Part shown: positions 18,738 through 29,675 of the stretch, in pieces
Layout: every line of letters begins with the position of its first letter
Numbering within the stretch: position 1 is the stretch's first letter
From: Diploptera punctata
Lineage: Eukaryota; Arthropoda; Insecta; Blattodea; Blaberidae
Direction: 5' to 3'
Length of the DNA: 64,000 nucleotides
NCBI GenBank assembly: GCA_030220185.1
Contig: JASPKZ010003845.1
Location: 2,365,501 to 2,429,500 of the forward strand
The notes under the pieces: generated by a model
Databases searched by the model: none
Told to the model about the DNA's origin: nothing
The model's input: the letters and a program-made list of their open reading frames with translations, nothing else
Position numbers and translations under genes: made by a program

Positions 18738-19008
18738 TAATAATAAACGGGGCAGTTTTTCTGGGTGAGGTTTTTATCGGGGTTTTTCCTCACCTGTAAG
18801 ACAAATGTCAGAAAAACTTTAAGGCCCAAATGGTCCCCGAAATCATATGGCCATCATCATCATTATCATCATCATCCTTCACCGGTGTGGAAAGCAACGG
18901 GAAGCTACCACACCTACAATTCCCTAGTAAAGCTGCAAGCATAGCATGGAAATGCTATGATTGCAGTGAAGGACCTGCCTTCGGGCAGAATTACTATGGA
19001 TGGACGGT
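18738..19008 (+). mobile_element. SINE-1, head missing
   Basis: It starts at GGGGCAGTTTTTCTGGGTG, so the tRNA-like head is absent, and continues to CTTCGGGCAGAATTACTATG. The ATC-rich middle is present. Confidence 0.85.
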
Positions 19009-19184
19009 ATTATAAATGATCATAAAATAATACATTAATGTAACATTTACCTAATATTCACAAAAAATCACACTCAGTTCTCACGAAGATATAAATAAAC
19101 AATGACAGACTTAAACAGTAATTTAACAAGTCAAAAAAAGGAAGAGTACTCAATTTGTACATGTTTATATCAACAACACTTAAT

Positions 19185-19415
19185 TCTTTTTTTTTTTTCC
19201 CCTATTTTCGTTTACACTGTTCACCTTCTTGTTTTTACCTTTTTGTCTTTACCTTTTTTGTTAACATTCTGTTATTCTCACATATAGACACAAGGACAAG
19301 ACACACACCCAGACCCAAGGTGGATATTAAAAATCCTCTACCCCGCCGGGAATCAAAACCGGGTCTGCGGAGTGGAAGGTAGGGACTCTACCGACTACGC
19401 CACGGCGACGGACTA
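19185..19415 (-). mobile_element. SINE-H, copy 1 (tRNA-derived)
   Basis: On the minus strand the head is CGTCGCCGTGGCGTAGTCGG, with the B box CCGGTTTTGATTCCCGGCGG, followed by ACACAAGGACAAGACAC-like body sequence in reverse. The plus-strand partner at 30199-30420 is intact with a target duplication. Confidence 0.75.
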
Positions 19416-19869
19416 TTCCAAAGATAACTTCAAATTTACAAAAGTCTATTTTAACAGTAATAATAGCATTTTCCTAAATAGTCCCCGAACATTAATGAGT
19501 CATCATTAGAGACAGAATTTTTATGTAAACATAACTATAACGAGAAGTTAGAATTATGGCTGTCTTTTTTTTTCACACATAAACAGTTCAATAATGTATA
19601 ATAATAACAAGAATTAATCGTTAACTCGGTAAAAAAAATAATTTATTCAAGTCGATATGTCAATCTCCTTGTGTGAGATCATTTCCAAGACATTTGATAC
19701 GGTTGTTTATAATATATAGCTATCATCACCAAAACAATTTTTTTTTTTACAAATTTAAATTAATTTTAACTAGTAATCATATTATGTTTCACACCATTCA
19801 CTTAAATAGTTTTGTTTATTCAATAGTATATTTTGTTCTTTTTTATATAGGTAATTTCTGCTATTAATC
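19416..19869. other. Unassigned AT-rich sequence
   Basis: No gene or repeat relation seen; several T runs. Confidence 0.3.
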
Positions 19870-20705
19870 TTTTTTGGTATTTCTTTTTTGTAAAATGTTT
19901 GTCATCCCATTTCATTTCATGATTTTGATTAATTCTATACCTAGTATAGTGATGTTCTTTTTATGTTCGTCAATTCTTTTTCTTATAAATCTTTTTTGTT
20001 TGGCCTACATAGGACTTTTCACAATCACCACACTAAATTTTGTATAGGCTATAATATAACATCTATCAATTTATTACTATCAATTTTATCTTTGCCAGTT
20101 TTATTAAATTTCCATCAAGTTTATTAGGAACACTATGAGCAAAAACTAATTTGAATGGTTTCACTTTCTTTTCCAATCCTTCATTTAAACATTTTATATA
20201 AGGTAATTTCAAGTGAAAGCTTTGTTGTTCAATCTAGATTTATTTTATCTAATTCCGTAGATGTTTTTCTGTCTTCCAATGTTTTCATTCTTCTCTTAAT
20301 TTGTTGATTAATAAACTCTTGTGGATAATAATTTTCCATTAAAATCTGTTAACCAATTCAGTGTTTTGTTTATGGAATATGTTATTGGAAAGTAAAATCG
20401 CTCTGTCGATTAAGCCATAAATTACGCTTTTTTTTTAACTGGGTGTCCTGAGTGGAAATTTATGTATCTCAGAAAATGTTTGCTTTTTTTATACCAATTT
20501 GTCAACAATTTTCCATTACTCAAATGTATCACTGTGACGTCAAGGAAACTCAACTGACTACAATTTTCTATTTCACTAGTAAATTGTAGGCCTAAACTGT
20601 TATGATACGAATTAACTGTATTAACTACTCTTTCAACTTTATTTTTTGAACACTTGCAAAAATATTATCAACAAATCTTTTATACACATCCACTGTAAAC
20701 ATCTT
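19870..20705 (-). pseudogene. Penelope-like element remnant: RT end and GIY-YIG endonuclease
   Basis: Minus-strand reading, in several frames, gives in order DVYKRFVDNIFASVQKIK (the RT active-site region, normally YVDD), TNWYKKSKHFLRYINFHSGH (the conserved RT 3' part), and CGDCEKSYVGQTKKIY, which is the GIY-YIG nuclease signature of Penelope-like elements. Sequence like HHYTRYRINQNHEMKWDD follows. Stops and frameshifts are frequent and the catalytic D is altered (FVDN). The element is 5'-truncated. Penelope elements are the group known to carry hammerhead ribozymes in their terminal repeats. Confidence 0.75.
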
Positions 20706-20714
20706 TTACAGTGC

Positions 20715-21100
20715 ATCGTGAGCCATCAACAACGTCGTAACACTAAAACTGGAGATAACCAAGAGACCATTCGAGACAGTAATCACAGCAATTGCTACAC
20801 AAGGGATACAAGTAATCTGGGATAAATTGGCGACCAGCGACATGGAGAGATTTGAAAAATTGAAAGCAAGATTTCTAAACAGGGCCATAGGAACACGAAA
20901 AATTGCACCAAGTAGAATAGTCTACATGCTGGCTAGAGAAACATTTTTTTTTAAGACTGAGATATAAGATGCTGCTATCAATCACAGACTCATCCAAAAA
21001 AGCAATAGCAAGAAAGAAGCAGAAGGAAAGGGAGATTTACTGTAACTTATCGCAACGGATGCCATGGAGAACAGAGGGCAGACCAGCAGCAACCAAAACA
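20715..21100 (+). mobile_element. LINE-D-related RT C-terminal fragment
   Basis: Plus-strand reading gives LKLEITKRPFETVITAIATQ, then IQVIWDKLATSDMERFEKLK and KIAPSRIVYMLARETFF. This aligns with the KLSLETAMTIFRLKIAPIM, EVIW and YTPSRLTHLLKKE segments of LINE-D at 6973-7710. Both ends are truncated. Confidence 0.65.
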
Positions 21101-21169
21101 CAATGTTGCGGAATCATTTGACTTGCCGTACGACAATTTTGCGGAATCATATGACTTGCCGTACGGATA

Positions 21170-22035
21170 ACTAACTCATTTACACTTTCGAACCCATGGT
21201 CGCGCGGACATAACCTCTTCATATATCACTATTATAAGCTAATGTTTCCCAATGATATCCATATAATCTACTTCCAGCGTTCTCCTTCTGGTGTTTCTAC
21301 AAGAAGCCTCCATGCCCCCCTTTCATTCCCCATTCGTGCCTTATGTTCTTCACATCGCAGTCTATGAGACTTAACACTTTCTTATTATATCTGGTTTCCT
21401 ATAAAGATAATATAGTTCACAGTTATGTAAATTTAGTCTTCTCCATTCGCCTCATCTCTCTTTGGTCCAAAAAAAAATTGCCTAAGAACTTTTTTCTCAA
21501 GTACTCGTAATCTGCTCTCCTTCCTTAACGTATGAGCTTATGTTTCGCATCCACATAACTCGGAGAATAACAGTTTTATATTTTTTTCAGTTTAATTTTT
21601 TTAGAGAAGTTGCGATAACAAGGGTCCCTGTAATGCATAACAGGGTGCATTCTCAGAATTAAGCCGATTTTTAATTTCTTTGTGCATCTCATTCCTGATT
21701 GCAATTATTATCCCTAGATATTTGAATTCAGCTACTTCTTCAAAATTCTCTTTCATTTGCTATTAACTGCCCAGTTCCATTATATAATGCATTTATATGT
21801 GTGAACATATATTTTTCATTGGTGTTTACTCCCACTACCAAATTTTTAGTATTACTCAACAGAGTGTGCGTGTTGGCCCTCAGTATCTCCTCGCTATCAC
21901 CTAATAATACTACATCATCAATGTGAAACATGGATTCCATCACAAAATGTGTAGAAATGTAAAGTTCCATCAGCCAAGTGAACAATGTATTTGTAAAATA
22001 TATAAACAAAAGTGTGAACTCTACCATTTCAATCT
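21170..22035 (-). mobile_element. LINE-A, longer 3' part
   Basis: Minus-strand reading includes FHIDDVVLLGDSEEILRANT (the RT active-site neighbourhood, IDD in place of ADD), NTHTLLSNTKNLVVGVN and then the usual C-terminus with many frame breaks. It is one of the few LINE-A copies reaching the catalytic box. Confidence 0.8.
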
Positions 22036-22324
22036 GTATAAAAAAAATGGAGTCACTAAATTAAGTCGTAAAATAAAGATCATAGACTCGTAATGAATTC
22101 TCATTGGAGTCCATTTTACTCATTACAATCATTAATATAACAATATGAATGCATGAGTGAAAGGTATGTTTTGTTTTAAATGTTCATGTTGCCTGTCATT
22201 AAGTTCATATTTCGTCTGGGGAAGGGCTACATGTCCTTATGTGGTCACGGAAGTATGTTATCTCGTCACATGTGTCCTTATTAGGCCCACGAGCCCTGGA
22301 GTATTCAAAAGCAGGTTCTACCAA

Positions 22325-22540
22325 CATAGGAAAAAAAAAAAAAGAATTATAGATGGTAAGCCAGAAGGAAGACGGAGAACTGGAAGACCGAATTTGATAT
22401 GGACGGAGTACTACAGATTGTCAAATCTTTAAAACTCAAGAATTAGTGGACAGTTGCCAGTTAGAGAGAAGCGTGGAGAATATTTCTTAAGGAGCCTTGA
22501 ACCACGCGGGGTTGTTGTGCTGATGATAATGATGATGTCA
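22325..22540 (+). mobile_element. LINE-M 3' fragment with (GAT)n end
   Basis: Reads KPEGRRRTGRPNLIWTEYY then a stop and GQLPVREKRGEYFLRSLEP in the next frame, ending in GATGATAATGATGATG. A distinct family by its tail repeat. Confidence 0.6.
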
Positions 22541-22596
22541 AAAACTCTAAAATTATAAATGTCTGACTTCACTTTAACTGTGAGTTTATGCAATGC

Positions 22597-22601
<5 letters not shown>

Positions 22602-22650
<49 letters not shown>

Positions 22651-22703
22651 TAAGAGAGTTTTCTTGGATTTTCCGCGTCATGGATTCAAGGTTGTCCTCT
22701 AGC

Positions 22704-22771
<68 letters not shown>
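22602..22771. repeat. Two (TA)n runs
   Basis: TA runs at 22602-22648 and 22706-22771, separated by unique sequence, immediately before SINE-1. Confidence 0.9.
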
Positions 22772-22772
<1 letters not shown>

Positions 22773-23058
22773 ACCGCTGCGATCTCGAGGTAGCGTGCTG
22801 CCTTGTCACGCAGCGGGTCGGGACAGGATCCTGGGTGAGGTTTTTTCGGGTTTTTTCCTCACCTGTAAGACAAATGTCAGGAAGCTTAGGACCCAACGGT
22901 CCCTGAAAACCATCCGGCCATCATCATCATCCTTATCATTATTATCACCATCCTTCACCGGTGTGGGAAGCTACCACACCTATAATTCCTTAGTAAAGCT
23001 GCAAAGCATAGCATGAAAGTGCTATGATTGCAGTTAAAGACATGCCCTCGGGCAAAAT

Positions 23059-23062
<4 letters not shown>
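22772..23062 (+). mobile_element. SINE-1 copy embedded in (TA)n
   Basis: Starts CCACCGCTGCGATCTCGAGG; a shortened B-box region follows, and the body runs to GGGCAAAATTACTATATA. TA repeats flank it on both sides (to 22771 and from 23063). Confidence 0.85.
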
Positions 23063-23096
<34 letters not shown>

Positions 23097-23284
23097 GTAC
23101 CCTACATCCCCACGTGAAAAAAAGGAGCTCCCTTGAGAGAGATACCCAACTATATTAATTTGGTGCTTATTCTCTTACAGGAGTCAGGGAATGACAAGAG
23201 GTTGGCTCATCGCCTTAAAGCGACACTTAGTAGGCAATTAAGCCTTTATTTGAATGGGGAAATCCGATTAAATTTTGCTCATAG

Positions 23285-23472
23285 ACACTAACTTAGGTTT
23301 GATTTCTTTTATGAGGCCAAACATCGGAAGTCACGGCTTATTTTCCCTTCCGAAGGACATGTTCCTTGAATTTTTCCATCCTAAAAAATCGTCTATCCCG
23401 GCCGGATTTGAGCACGAGATCTCCTGGATCGAAGGCAAGAAACATAAATCCTAGATCACCGAGGACAATTAT
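23285..23472 (-). mobile_element. SINE-2-related fragment
   Basis: The minus strand matches the SINE-2 5' half: TTTGAGCACGAGATCTCC in place of the B box, CATCCTAAAAAATCG and CTTCCGAAGGACATG. Divergent from the other copies. Confidence 0.5.
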
Positions 23473-24300
23473 GGATATATTTATTGATTTCTAAACGCTT
23501 TAACATCTAAGGTCTTATCGCTATTAGAAAATTTTAGGAGTTTCCACTGATTTTAAAAGTAGTCGTAATTTTATTGTAAAATAGTGACTACGATGAAATT
23601 TATTTTTATATTATTTATTATTATCCGAATTTTATAAACCCTACTTTACCTAAGGAATATTAAGGGTTATAGTTTGTGCCAAAGTTGTGATACATTATAT
23701 AATTTTATCTAAAACCAAAGTTGTTTATTAATCTTATTTTAATCCAGAATTTGTCATGGCATTTGAAGAAAATTCTGTTAGACTGATCTGTACCGGTGTT
23801 TAAACTCGAGACCTCTTGAATGAGAGTAACAAACGCCTTAGTTTGCGCCAATTTGCTTGGTGATCAACAGTTTTATCACTTACTTTATATAACACTTTTA
23901 TTGATATTTTATCTTTAAGTAGTCTAAATAACTTCACTTACGAGACAGTCCATTCTAAGCATATTTCAGAGGTGTGTTTCAGAGGTGATTGTTGAACAAG
24001 TACACGTTCATATTTCATAATTAAAAACAATTAAATTCGACATAATATGAAATAAATCTGTGTACGCTGTAAGAACTTAATATGTTCTAGGAACTAATTT
24101 CTCAATTCAACCATAAAATCTTACTTTTAATCCTTGTAACATAAATAACTGTAATCGTTGTGTATCGCTGTTTTTTTTTTCTGAAATGTTTTACAACAAA
24201 CAAGAGAGCAATAAAATGCTAATGCAGACTTCCTTACGAGACTAGAAACATCTGACTATCAAGCGAACACCTGATCCAGGTGGTTACCATAGAAACCAAA
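23473..24300. other. Unassigned AT-rich sequence
   Basis: No gene seen. A degenerate tRNA-like head on the minus strand may lie at about 23790-23870 (AAACTCGAGACCTC in reverse). Confidence 0.3.
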
Positions 24301-24310
24301 GGGTACTCAC

Positions 24311-24427
24311 CGTTTCTTCAGGAATCTGTTGTTGGTCTTCGCAGTTATTGGCGGGGATCGCTATGGCCAGCCCATTGTCCACCGCTGCTGGATCCTCATC
24401 ATCTTCCCTACTACTCGCCGGCCCCAT
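24311..24427 (-). CDS. Candidate first coding exon of a host gene
   Basis: On the minus strand an ATG with A at -3 and G at +4 opens 39 codons reading MGPASSREDDEDP, then AIAIPANNCEDQQQIPEET. It ends exactly at CGGTGAGTACC, an excellent 5' splice donor (GT at 24310-24309). The surrounding 24.3-24.7 kb is more GC-rich than its neighbours, which would suit a first exon and promoter. The protein is acidic with no domain I recognise. The frame is open upstream to about 24500 without another ATG. A chance frame remains possible. Confidence 0.35.
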
Positions 24428-25044
24428 CCTTACTTTCACAGTAACCCTTCTTGTTACTTGCGATGGTACAGCAGTAACAATCACAATTCGTCGAATTCAT
24501 GGCGAAGGCCCTAATAATGTAAAAAACAACATTTGTTATAATAAATCCAATATTTTAGTTGGATTTAAAATTTGTGCCCCCAACCACCGCAAGGGGGGTT
24601 GCTGGCAGGAGAAGGGCTCCGGCCTAACTGAAGGGGTGCTAGCAGCTGTGAGAGACAAGGATAAAACATCAACCCCCCCCCCCTCAGCCGGGAAACAGCT
24701 GATCGAAGCTGCGCGCTAGGTACCTACACTAACACGATCAATAAGAACTACAGAACATACCTCATACTACCTTAATTTTTACATTTCTAGATCTCTTACA
24801 GAGGAATTTCTAGGTGAATGAGACACTGGGAGTATATTTGGCAAGGGCCCAATATACGTATCTAGAAAACTACGGTATCTGAGAATGTGTTCTAGACAAA
24901 GTTATGGTCACATTGGCAAAGACCCAGCGGTGTTGAGACACTTCTAGAGTATGAGCCAAAATATACTTTCCAATGTCTCATTTATAAATTATTTAATTAG
25001 ATATTGTATTCAATATCATTAACGTAGTTTAACCTCTCACTTTG
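24428..25044. other. GC-richer sequence, possible promoter side of the candidate exon
   Basis: It includes a C run near 24677 and CAGCTGATCGAAGCTGCGCG. The 123-codon plus frame across 24348-24719 has no recognisable motif. Confidence 0.25.
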
Positions 25045-25320
25045 TAGATACTTTTACGTGCCACTTGGCCTTACAGAGGCACGACCTGTTGGGAGAGGGA
25101 TTTCAACTATGGATCACACACATACTTTTTTGACCTCACAAGGATATGAAGGACCTCCAAGAATGAGTGATCAGCTCAATGTCAGGATTTCCCCCGAGAC
25201 AACATTAAGACGAAAACACCATTCACATACACATTTATACTAAACATGGCGATTATGATAATAATGTTTATGATGACCAGATCATGTTCGGCGACCATCC
25301 GGGACTTCAAGTTTCCTAAT
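25045..25320 (+). repeat. Dispersed repeat W, copy 1
   Basis: ACGACCTGTTGGGAGAGGGA, GAGACAACATTAAGACGAAA and TACTAAACATGGCGA are shared with 52262-52452. Its right end (GGCGACCATCCGGGAC) resembles the SINE-1 core in reverse. Copy 2 is interrupted by the foldback element. Confidence 0.6.
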
Positions 25321-25350
25321 TTAATTAAATAAATATATATATATTATATA

Positions 25351-25690
25351 TATCCATCCATAGTATTTCTGCCCGAAGGCAGATCCTTCACTGCAATCAT
25401 AGCATTTTCATGCTATGTTTGTAGCTTTACTAGGGAATTGTAGGTGTGGTAGCTTCCCGTTGCTTTCCACACCGGTGAAGGATGATGATGATGATAAGGA
25501 TGGTGATGCTGATGATGGCCATATGATTTCGGGGACCGTTTGGGCCTTAAAGTTTTTCTGACATTTGTCTTACAGGTGGGGAAAAACCCCGATAAAAACC
25601 TCACCCAGAAAAACTGCCTCGTCCGGGGATCGAGCCCGGGTCCGCTTCGTGACAAGGCAGCACGCTACCTCGAGACCACAACGGTGGACA
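25351..25690 (-). mobile_element. SINE-1, full-length copy
   Basis: Runs from CCATCCATAGTATTTCTGCC (3' end) to the head GAGACCACAACGGTGG (5' end), with the B box GGGGATCGAGCCCGGGT in reverse. TA repeats lie on the left, CA and TA repeats on the right. The 80-codon minus frame through it is not a gene. Confidence 0.9.
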
Positions 25691-25697
25691 GACAGAC

Positions 25698-25698
<1 letters not shown>

Positions 25699-25753
<55 letters not shown>
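25699..25753. repeat. (CA)n(TA)n microsatellite
   Basis: CA units followed directly by TA units. Confidence 0.9.
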
Positions 25754-25754
<1 letters not shown>

Positions 25755-25755
25755 T

Positions 25756-26015
25756 ATAAGGAATTAAACATAGATTCAACTCTGAAAACGCACACTATTA
25801 TGAATTACAGAGACATATTATCCAAACTTCTCTAAAAAATAAATAAAACGAAAAGTAAATAAACAGGTTATCTTCCAATTATACATAGGCCTATATATAT
25901 ATATATATATATATATAGGCCTATGTATAATTGGAGGATAACCTGTTTATTTACTTTTAGTTTTTAGAGAAGTTGGGATAATATGTCTCTCTAATTCATA
26001 ATAGTGTGCGTTATA
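25756..26015. repeat. LINE-A fragment duplicated as a palindrome around (TA)n
   Basis: The left arm, GGAATTAAACATAGATTCAA then ATTACAGAGACATATTATCC, is LINE-A on the plus strand (the KHRLNSG to LLSQ region). From 25900 the complement runs back, ending AATTCATAATAGTGTGCG. The two arms are about 105 bp, nearly identical, with a TATA run and AGGCCTATATA at the centre. Confidence 0.8.
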
Positions 26016-26214
26016 TATATATATATATATATATATATAGATATAGATATAAAAGGGAGATTATTGTTGTGGGAAGACCATTGAAGAGATGGAAGGACCA
26101 ATTCGATCCATAATGAGATCGGAACAGGCAACTGGGCTTAATCCTTATTGTTGATGATGATGATGAAGATATATATATATACATATATTATTGTGAAACA
26201 CAGTCCCTTACTTT

Positions 26215-26463
26215 AAATTTTTGGACCAAAGAAAGTCGAAGAGGTAGGTGAATGGAGAAAGTTTCTCAACAGTTAGTTCTATGATATTTCTAGGAAACCA
26301 GATGTAATAAGAAGGGTAAAGTCTCGTAGAGTGCGACAAGTGGCACGAATAGGAAGTTAAGGGCAATTAAATTAGGCCTACTTGTACGAAAATCAGAGGG
26401 AAAGCGCTAGTAGGCGTATATAGCCCAAAATTAAGGTGGGAGAATAATATCAACCATAATAAT
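26215..26463 (+). mobile_element. LINE-A 3' fragment, degraded
   Basis: Contains TTTTTGGACCAAAGAAAG, AGACCAG-type repeats and AATTAAGGTGGGAGAATAAT; truncated at both ends. Confidence 0.7.
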
Positions 26464-26790
26464 AATACAAACTCCCAGAATGAGGAACTCCTAGGATGAG
26501 TAATCAGTTCAATGTTAAAGTATGATATGTGTAACTTGGAAACATAACTAAAACCATAGGTCTCGAGCAAACCTCATAAAATGATCTCAAATCTTGAAGA
26601 AGAGGATTATTGGCAAAATTTGTCGGCAATTTGACGCCCAGATCTGAACCGCAATCCTAATTATCTTAACTGTTAAAGAGCGTCGTTAAACGAAATACCA
26701 TTGACCTTTGGTATATTTTGTATCATGGTCTGCTTTAGCACAAATTTGATTAAAAGAATATATTAAATCAACATTTTTATTAATAGGCAA
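26464..26790. other. Unassigned sequence
   Basis: No gene. GGATGAGTAATCAGTTCAAT resembles part of repeat W. GAGCGTCGTTAAACGAAATA looks like a SINE tail but has no partner in the window. Confidence 0.25.
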
Positions 26791-26794
26791 GATT

Positions 26795-27165
26795 TAAGAA
26801 TGAAGTTCACAGGAAAAAAATTGGACCAAAGAGAGATGAACAGACAGGCGAATGGAGAAGACTTATTAACAGTGGGCTATAAGCCTATGATCTTTATATA
26901 AAACCAGATATAGGCTAATAAGAACAGTAAAATCTCGTACACTGCGATGGACAAGACATGTGAAACGAGTGGGGATGAAAGAGGGGCATGGAAGCTTTTG
27001 TAAGATAACCGGAGGGAAAACGCCCAGTTGATAGACTAAGATGAGGTAGGAGAATACCATTAATCATGATATGAGGAAAGTTGATTATACAGGGGATGTG
27101 TGGAGAGCTTTATGTCCACGCGGCCATGAACTTACGGGTTCGATAGTTCCAATGAGTTAGTTAGT
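26795..27165 (+). mobile_element. LINE-A 3' fragment
   Basis: Starts in GPKRDEQTGEW (TTGGACCAAAGAGAGATGAA) and runs to TTCGATAGTTCCAATGAG plus TTAGTTAG tail. Confidence 0.8.
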
Positions 27166-27186
27166 TAGGCTACAATATAAGTAGAA

Positions 27187-27420
27187 TGTGGGTCCCGAGT
27201 CTAAAGATTTTGAGGCTCGTAAAAGAATCTTAAGCCTAAATAAAAAGTCTCTAAGAAATATATACTGACCTTCATCATCCTAGTATTACCTTAGTTGCCT
27301 ACTAGATGTCTCAGGGGTCGGTATGTTCACCGCGTACGATTCATGACATCTCTAGGAAAATAAGCGTAACAAATTAATTTAGTCTAGTAACTCCTAACAT
27401 AGAAGAGGATAAGGCCAACA
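27187..27420 (+). mobile_element. SINE-2 body fragment
   Basis: GTGGGTCCCGAGTCTAAAG and AAAAAGTCTCTAAG match the SINE-2 body; the head is missing. It follows a LINE-A tail directly. Confidence 0.7.
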
Positions 27421-27593
27421 ATATATTGTTACACCATTGTAGATATATATGAGCAAGTAGAATTGGGATCATCATAAAAATGCTCTTTTTTTTTTTTTTT
27501 GAGGAAATGATGTATTTTATAATATCCAGAATAGAATTGGTTCATGAAGTTCTCCGTTGAAAGTATGGCAAAATTCGCAACTTTTTAGCACGT

Positions 27594-27942
27594 CCATCCA
27601 GAGTAATTCTGCCCGAGGGCAGGTCTTTCACTACAATCATAGCATTTTCATGCTATGCTTGCAGCTTTACTAGGGAATTGTAGATGTGGTAGCTTCCTGT
27701 TGCTTTCCACACCGGTGAAGGATGATGATGGTGATAAGGATGATGATGATGCTGCTGCTGCTGATGATGATGATGGCCATATGATTTCGGGGACCGTTTG
27801 GGCCTTAAAGTTTTCCTGACATTTGTCTTGTGAGGAAAAACCCCCATAAAAACCTCACCCAGAAAAACTGTCCCGACCGGGGATCGAACCCGGGCCCGCT
27901 GCGTGACAAGGCAGCACGCTACCTCGAGACCACAGCGGTGGA
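27594..27942 (-). mobile_element. SINE-1, intact 349-bp copy with target duplication
   Basis: CTTTTTAGCACGT at 27581-27593 and CTTTTAGCACGT at 27943-27954 flank the element, fixing both ends. Minus-strand order: head TCCACCGCTGTGGTCTCG, B box GGGTTCGATCCCCGG, body, GAT/GCT-rich middle and 3' end AGAATTACTCTGGATGG. This is the best reference copy. Confidence 0.92.
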
Positions 27943-27954
27943 CTTTTAGCACGT

Positions 27955-28765
27955 ATACAGATACATTTGATTTCGGGTTGAAGAAGCTTTTCATTTTTAT
28001 GTATGAGAAGGTGAAAGCCGTTGACAACCTTAAGATATATTTTTGCGCGATAGTACGTTTTGTAGTACTTACAGCAATGGCGACCATGATTCAAAGTTCA
28101 ACTTCCTACATTTCGGGGTTGCCAACCTAAATAACTATACTCTAATATTACATTTACACCCTCGTGCGGCAAGTAAAACCACTGCTCTCTATGTATACTA
28201 CGTATAATGTAATTACAAAAAATATCCAAAAGGTAGTGTTAATATACATTATACGAAACAAATCACTACGTTTTAAATGAACTGAACTTCATTTGAAACA
28301 ATATAAAACAATAAATACGTACTTGCGATCATTTTATCAATAATAATGGTCTCACGGTCTCCTGTACTTTCAACTAATAAACATTGGCCACACTGTTAAC
28401 GTTACTCAATTGTTTATAATGAACGCTCATATTTCCAATAAATGTGTTATTATTTTACTACTATTTATTATTTTGAAAACGCCATCGCGCAAAAAATAAT
28501 GTACAACCTTTGAAATAATTGATGGCGCACAGATCATTTTCAAGTCTCAGAACGAAACCACTGCGCATGATCAGAGATCAGCTATTTGGTTCACAAGTAT
28601 ACAACCATTTGAGAAACTAAATCCGTTCCATTTCATTGTGTGTCGCGCAATGGAAAACAATTTCGTGTAAATAAGTAGTGTGGTAAATACTGAAAATAAA
28701 ACAAAGCAAAAGAAATGAAACAAAAGAAAGAAAATTAATTGAAATATGGACGAGAGAGGAGAAAA
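27955..28765. other. Unassigned sequence
   Basis: On the minus strand, ATGGTCGCCATTGCTGTAAG (28088 downwards) puts a consensus donor after five codons, so a tiny first exon is conceivable. TTTTTGCGCGAT near 28030 recurs inverted near 28490, hinting at a degenerate inverted-repeat element. Confidence 0.25.
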
Positions 28766-28769
28766 AAAA

Positions 28770-28850
28770 AGCATGCCAGCAGGATCGAACACGCGACCTC
28801 ATGCACGGGAAATAGAAGCTCCCTCCACTAGTCCACAACCATCTCTACTA
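28770..28850 (-). mobile_element. tRNA-like SINE head
   Basis: In reverse: GTTGTGGACTAGTGGAGGG, then GAGGTCGCGTGTTCGATCCT (B box), followed by a T run. The D- and T-arm regions are tRNA-like but acceptor pairing is absent. Confidence 0.45.
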
Positions 28851-29020
28851 GAAACTATCTGCATGAAGCGATGAAGTACTTCAGGACTTACTTATATTAA
28901 TGAAATTAGATATTAATTTAATTTAAATTAATCAGACGCATTTTGTATTAGTAATGGAAATAAATGATTTTATTATGCCATGTGTTTTGTAAACAAAGTA
29001 ATGAGACGTTAGAGTCGTTA

Positions 29021-29024
<4 letters not shown>

Positions 29025-29077
<53 letters not shown>
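29025..29077. repeat. (CT)n(TA)n microsatellite
   Basis: CT units 29029-29052 followed by TA units. Confidence 0.95.
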
Positions 29078-29082
<5 letters not shown>

Positions 29083-29675
29083 AGTGCGCGGGACACTTGG
29101 TGAAATCTCCGTACAATGGGACTTAGTTAAATCCCCCAACTGACTCTATAGACATTTCTGTAGATGATTTAAATGAACATTTTACCTCAATACCCTTGAC
29201 ACCTCCGGACAACAAGACTAAAATAGACATTCTTAAAGACATACCCATCCCCCCATATTGGAAGAGATAAATTTTACTTTTACGACATTTCGCCTATAGA
29301 CGTTAAAAAAGCACTCAAGCGGATTAAATCCAATGATTAAAACAATAAACCCATTAAAATTGATTGTATATGAAATTAATATTAATGGGGCGATTTTTTT
29401 AATAGTTATGAGAATAAAACAATCATTCCATCTTAATCCTTCAAGGAACAGATGACATCAGCATTTTAATGCTAACTAAAATCATTAACATTATACTACC
29501 CACAGTGACTCATTTTTAATGCTTCCTTATAACTTCTATCTTCCCTACTGTATGGAAACAGTCTAGGGTTCGGCCTATATCTAAAATAAGTACACCTACT
29601 AACTGTAATGACTTCCGACCGATTAGCATCCTTCCAACATTATCTAAAGCTCTGGAACATATTGTACATAAGCAA

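Noticed and set aside
24348..24719. 123-codon plus-strand frame MAGIAMASPLSTAAG
   Set aside because: Overlaps the better-supported minus-strand exon candidate and shows no splice context or domain.
25413..28087. Frames of 65-144 codons through SINE-1 copies
   Set aside because: The same peptide appears in every SINE-1 copy, so it is SINE sequence without coding role.
28074..28095. Five-codon first exon ending in GTAAGT on the minus strand
   Set aside because: Too short to support, and the surrounding DNA may be a degenerate inverted-repeat element.
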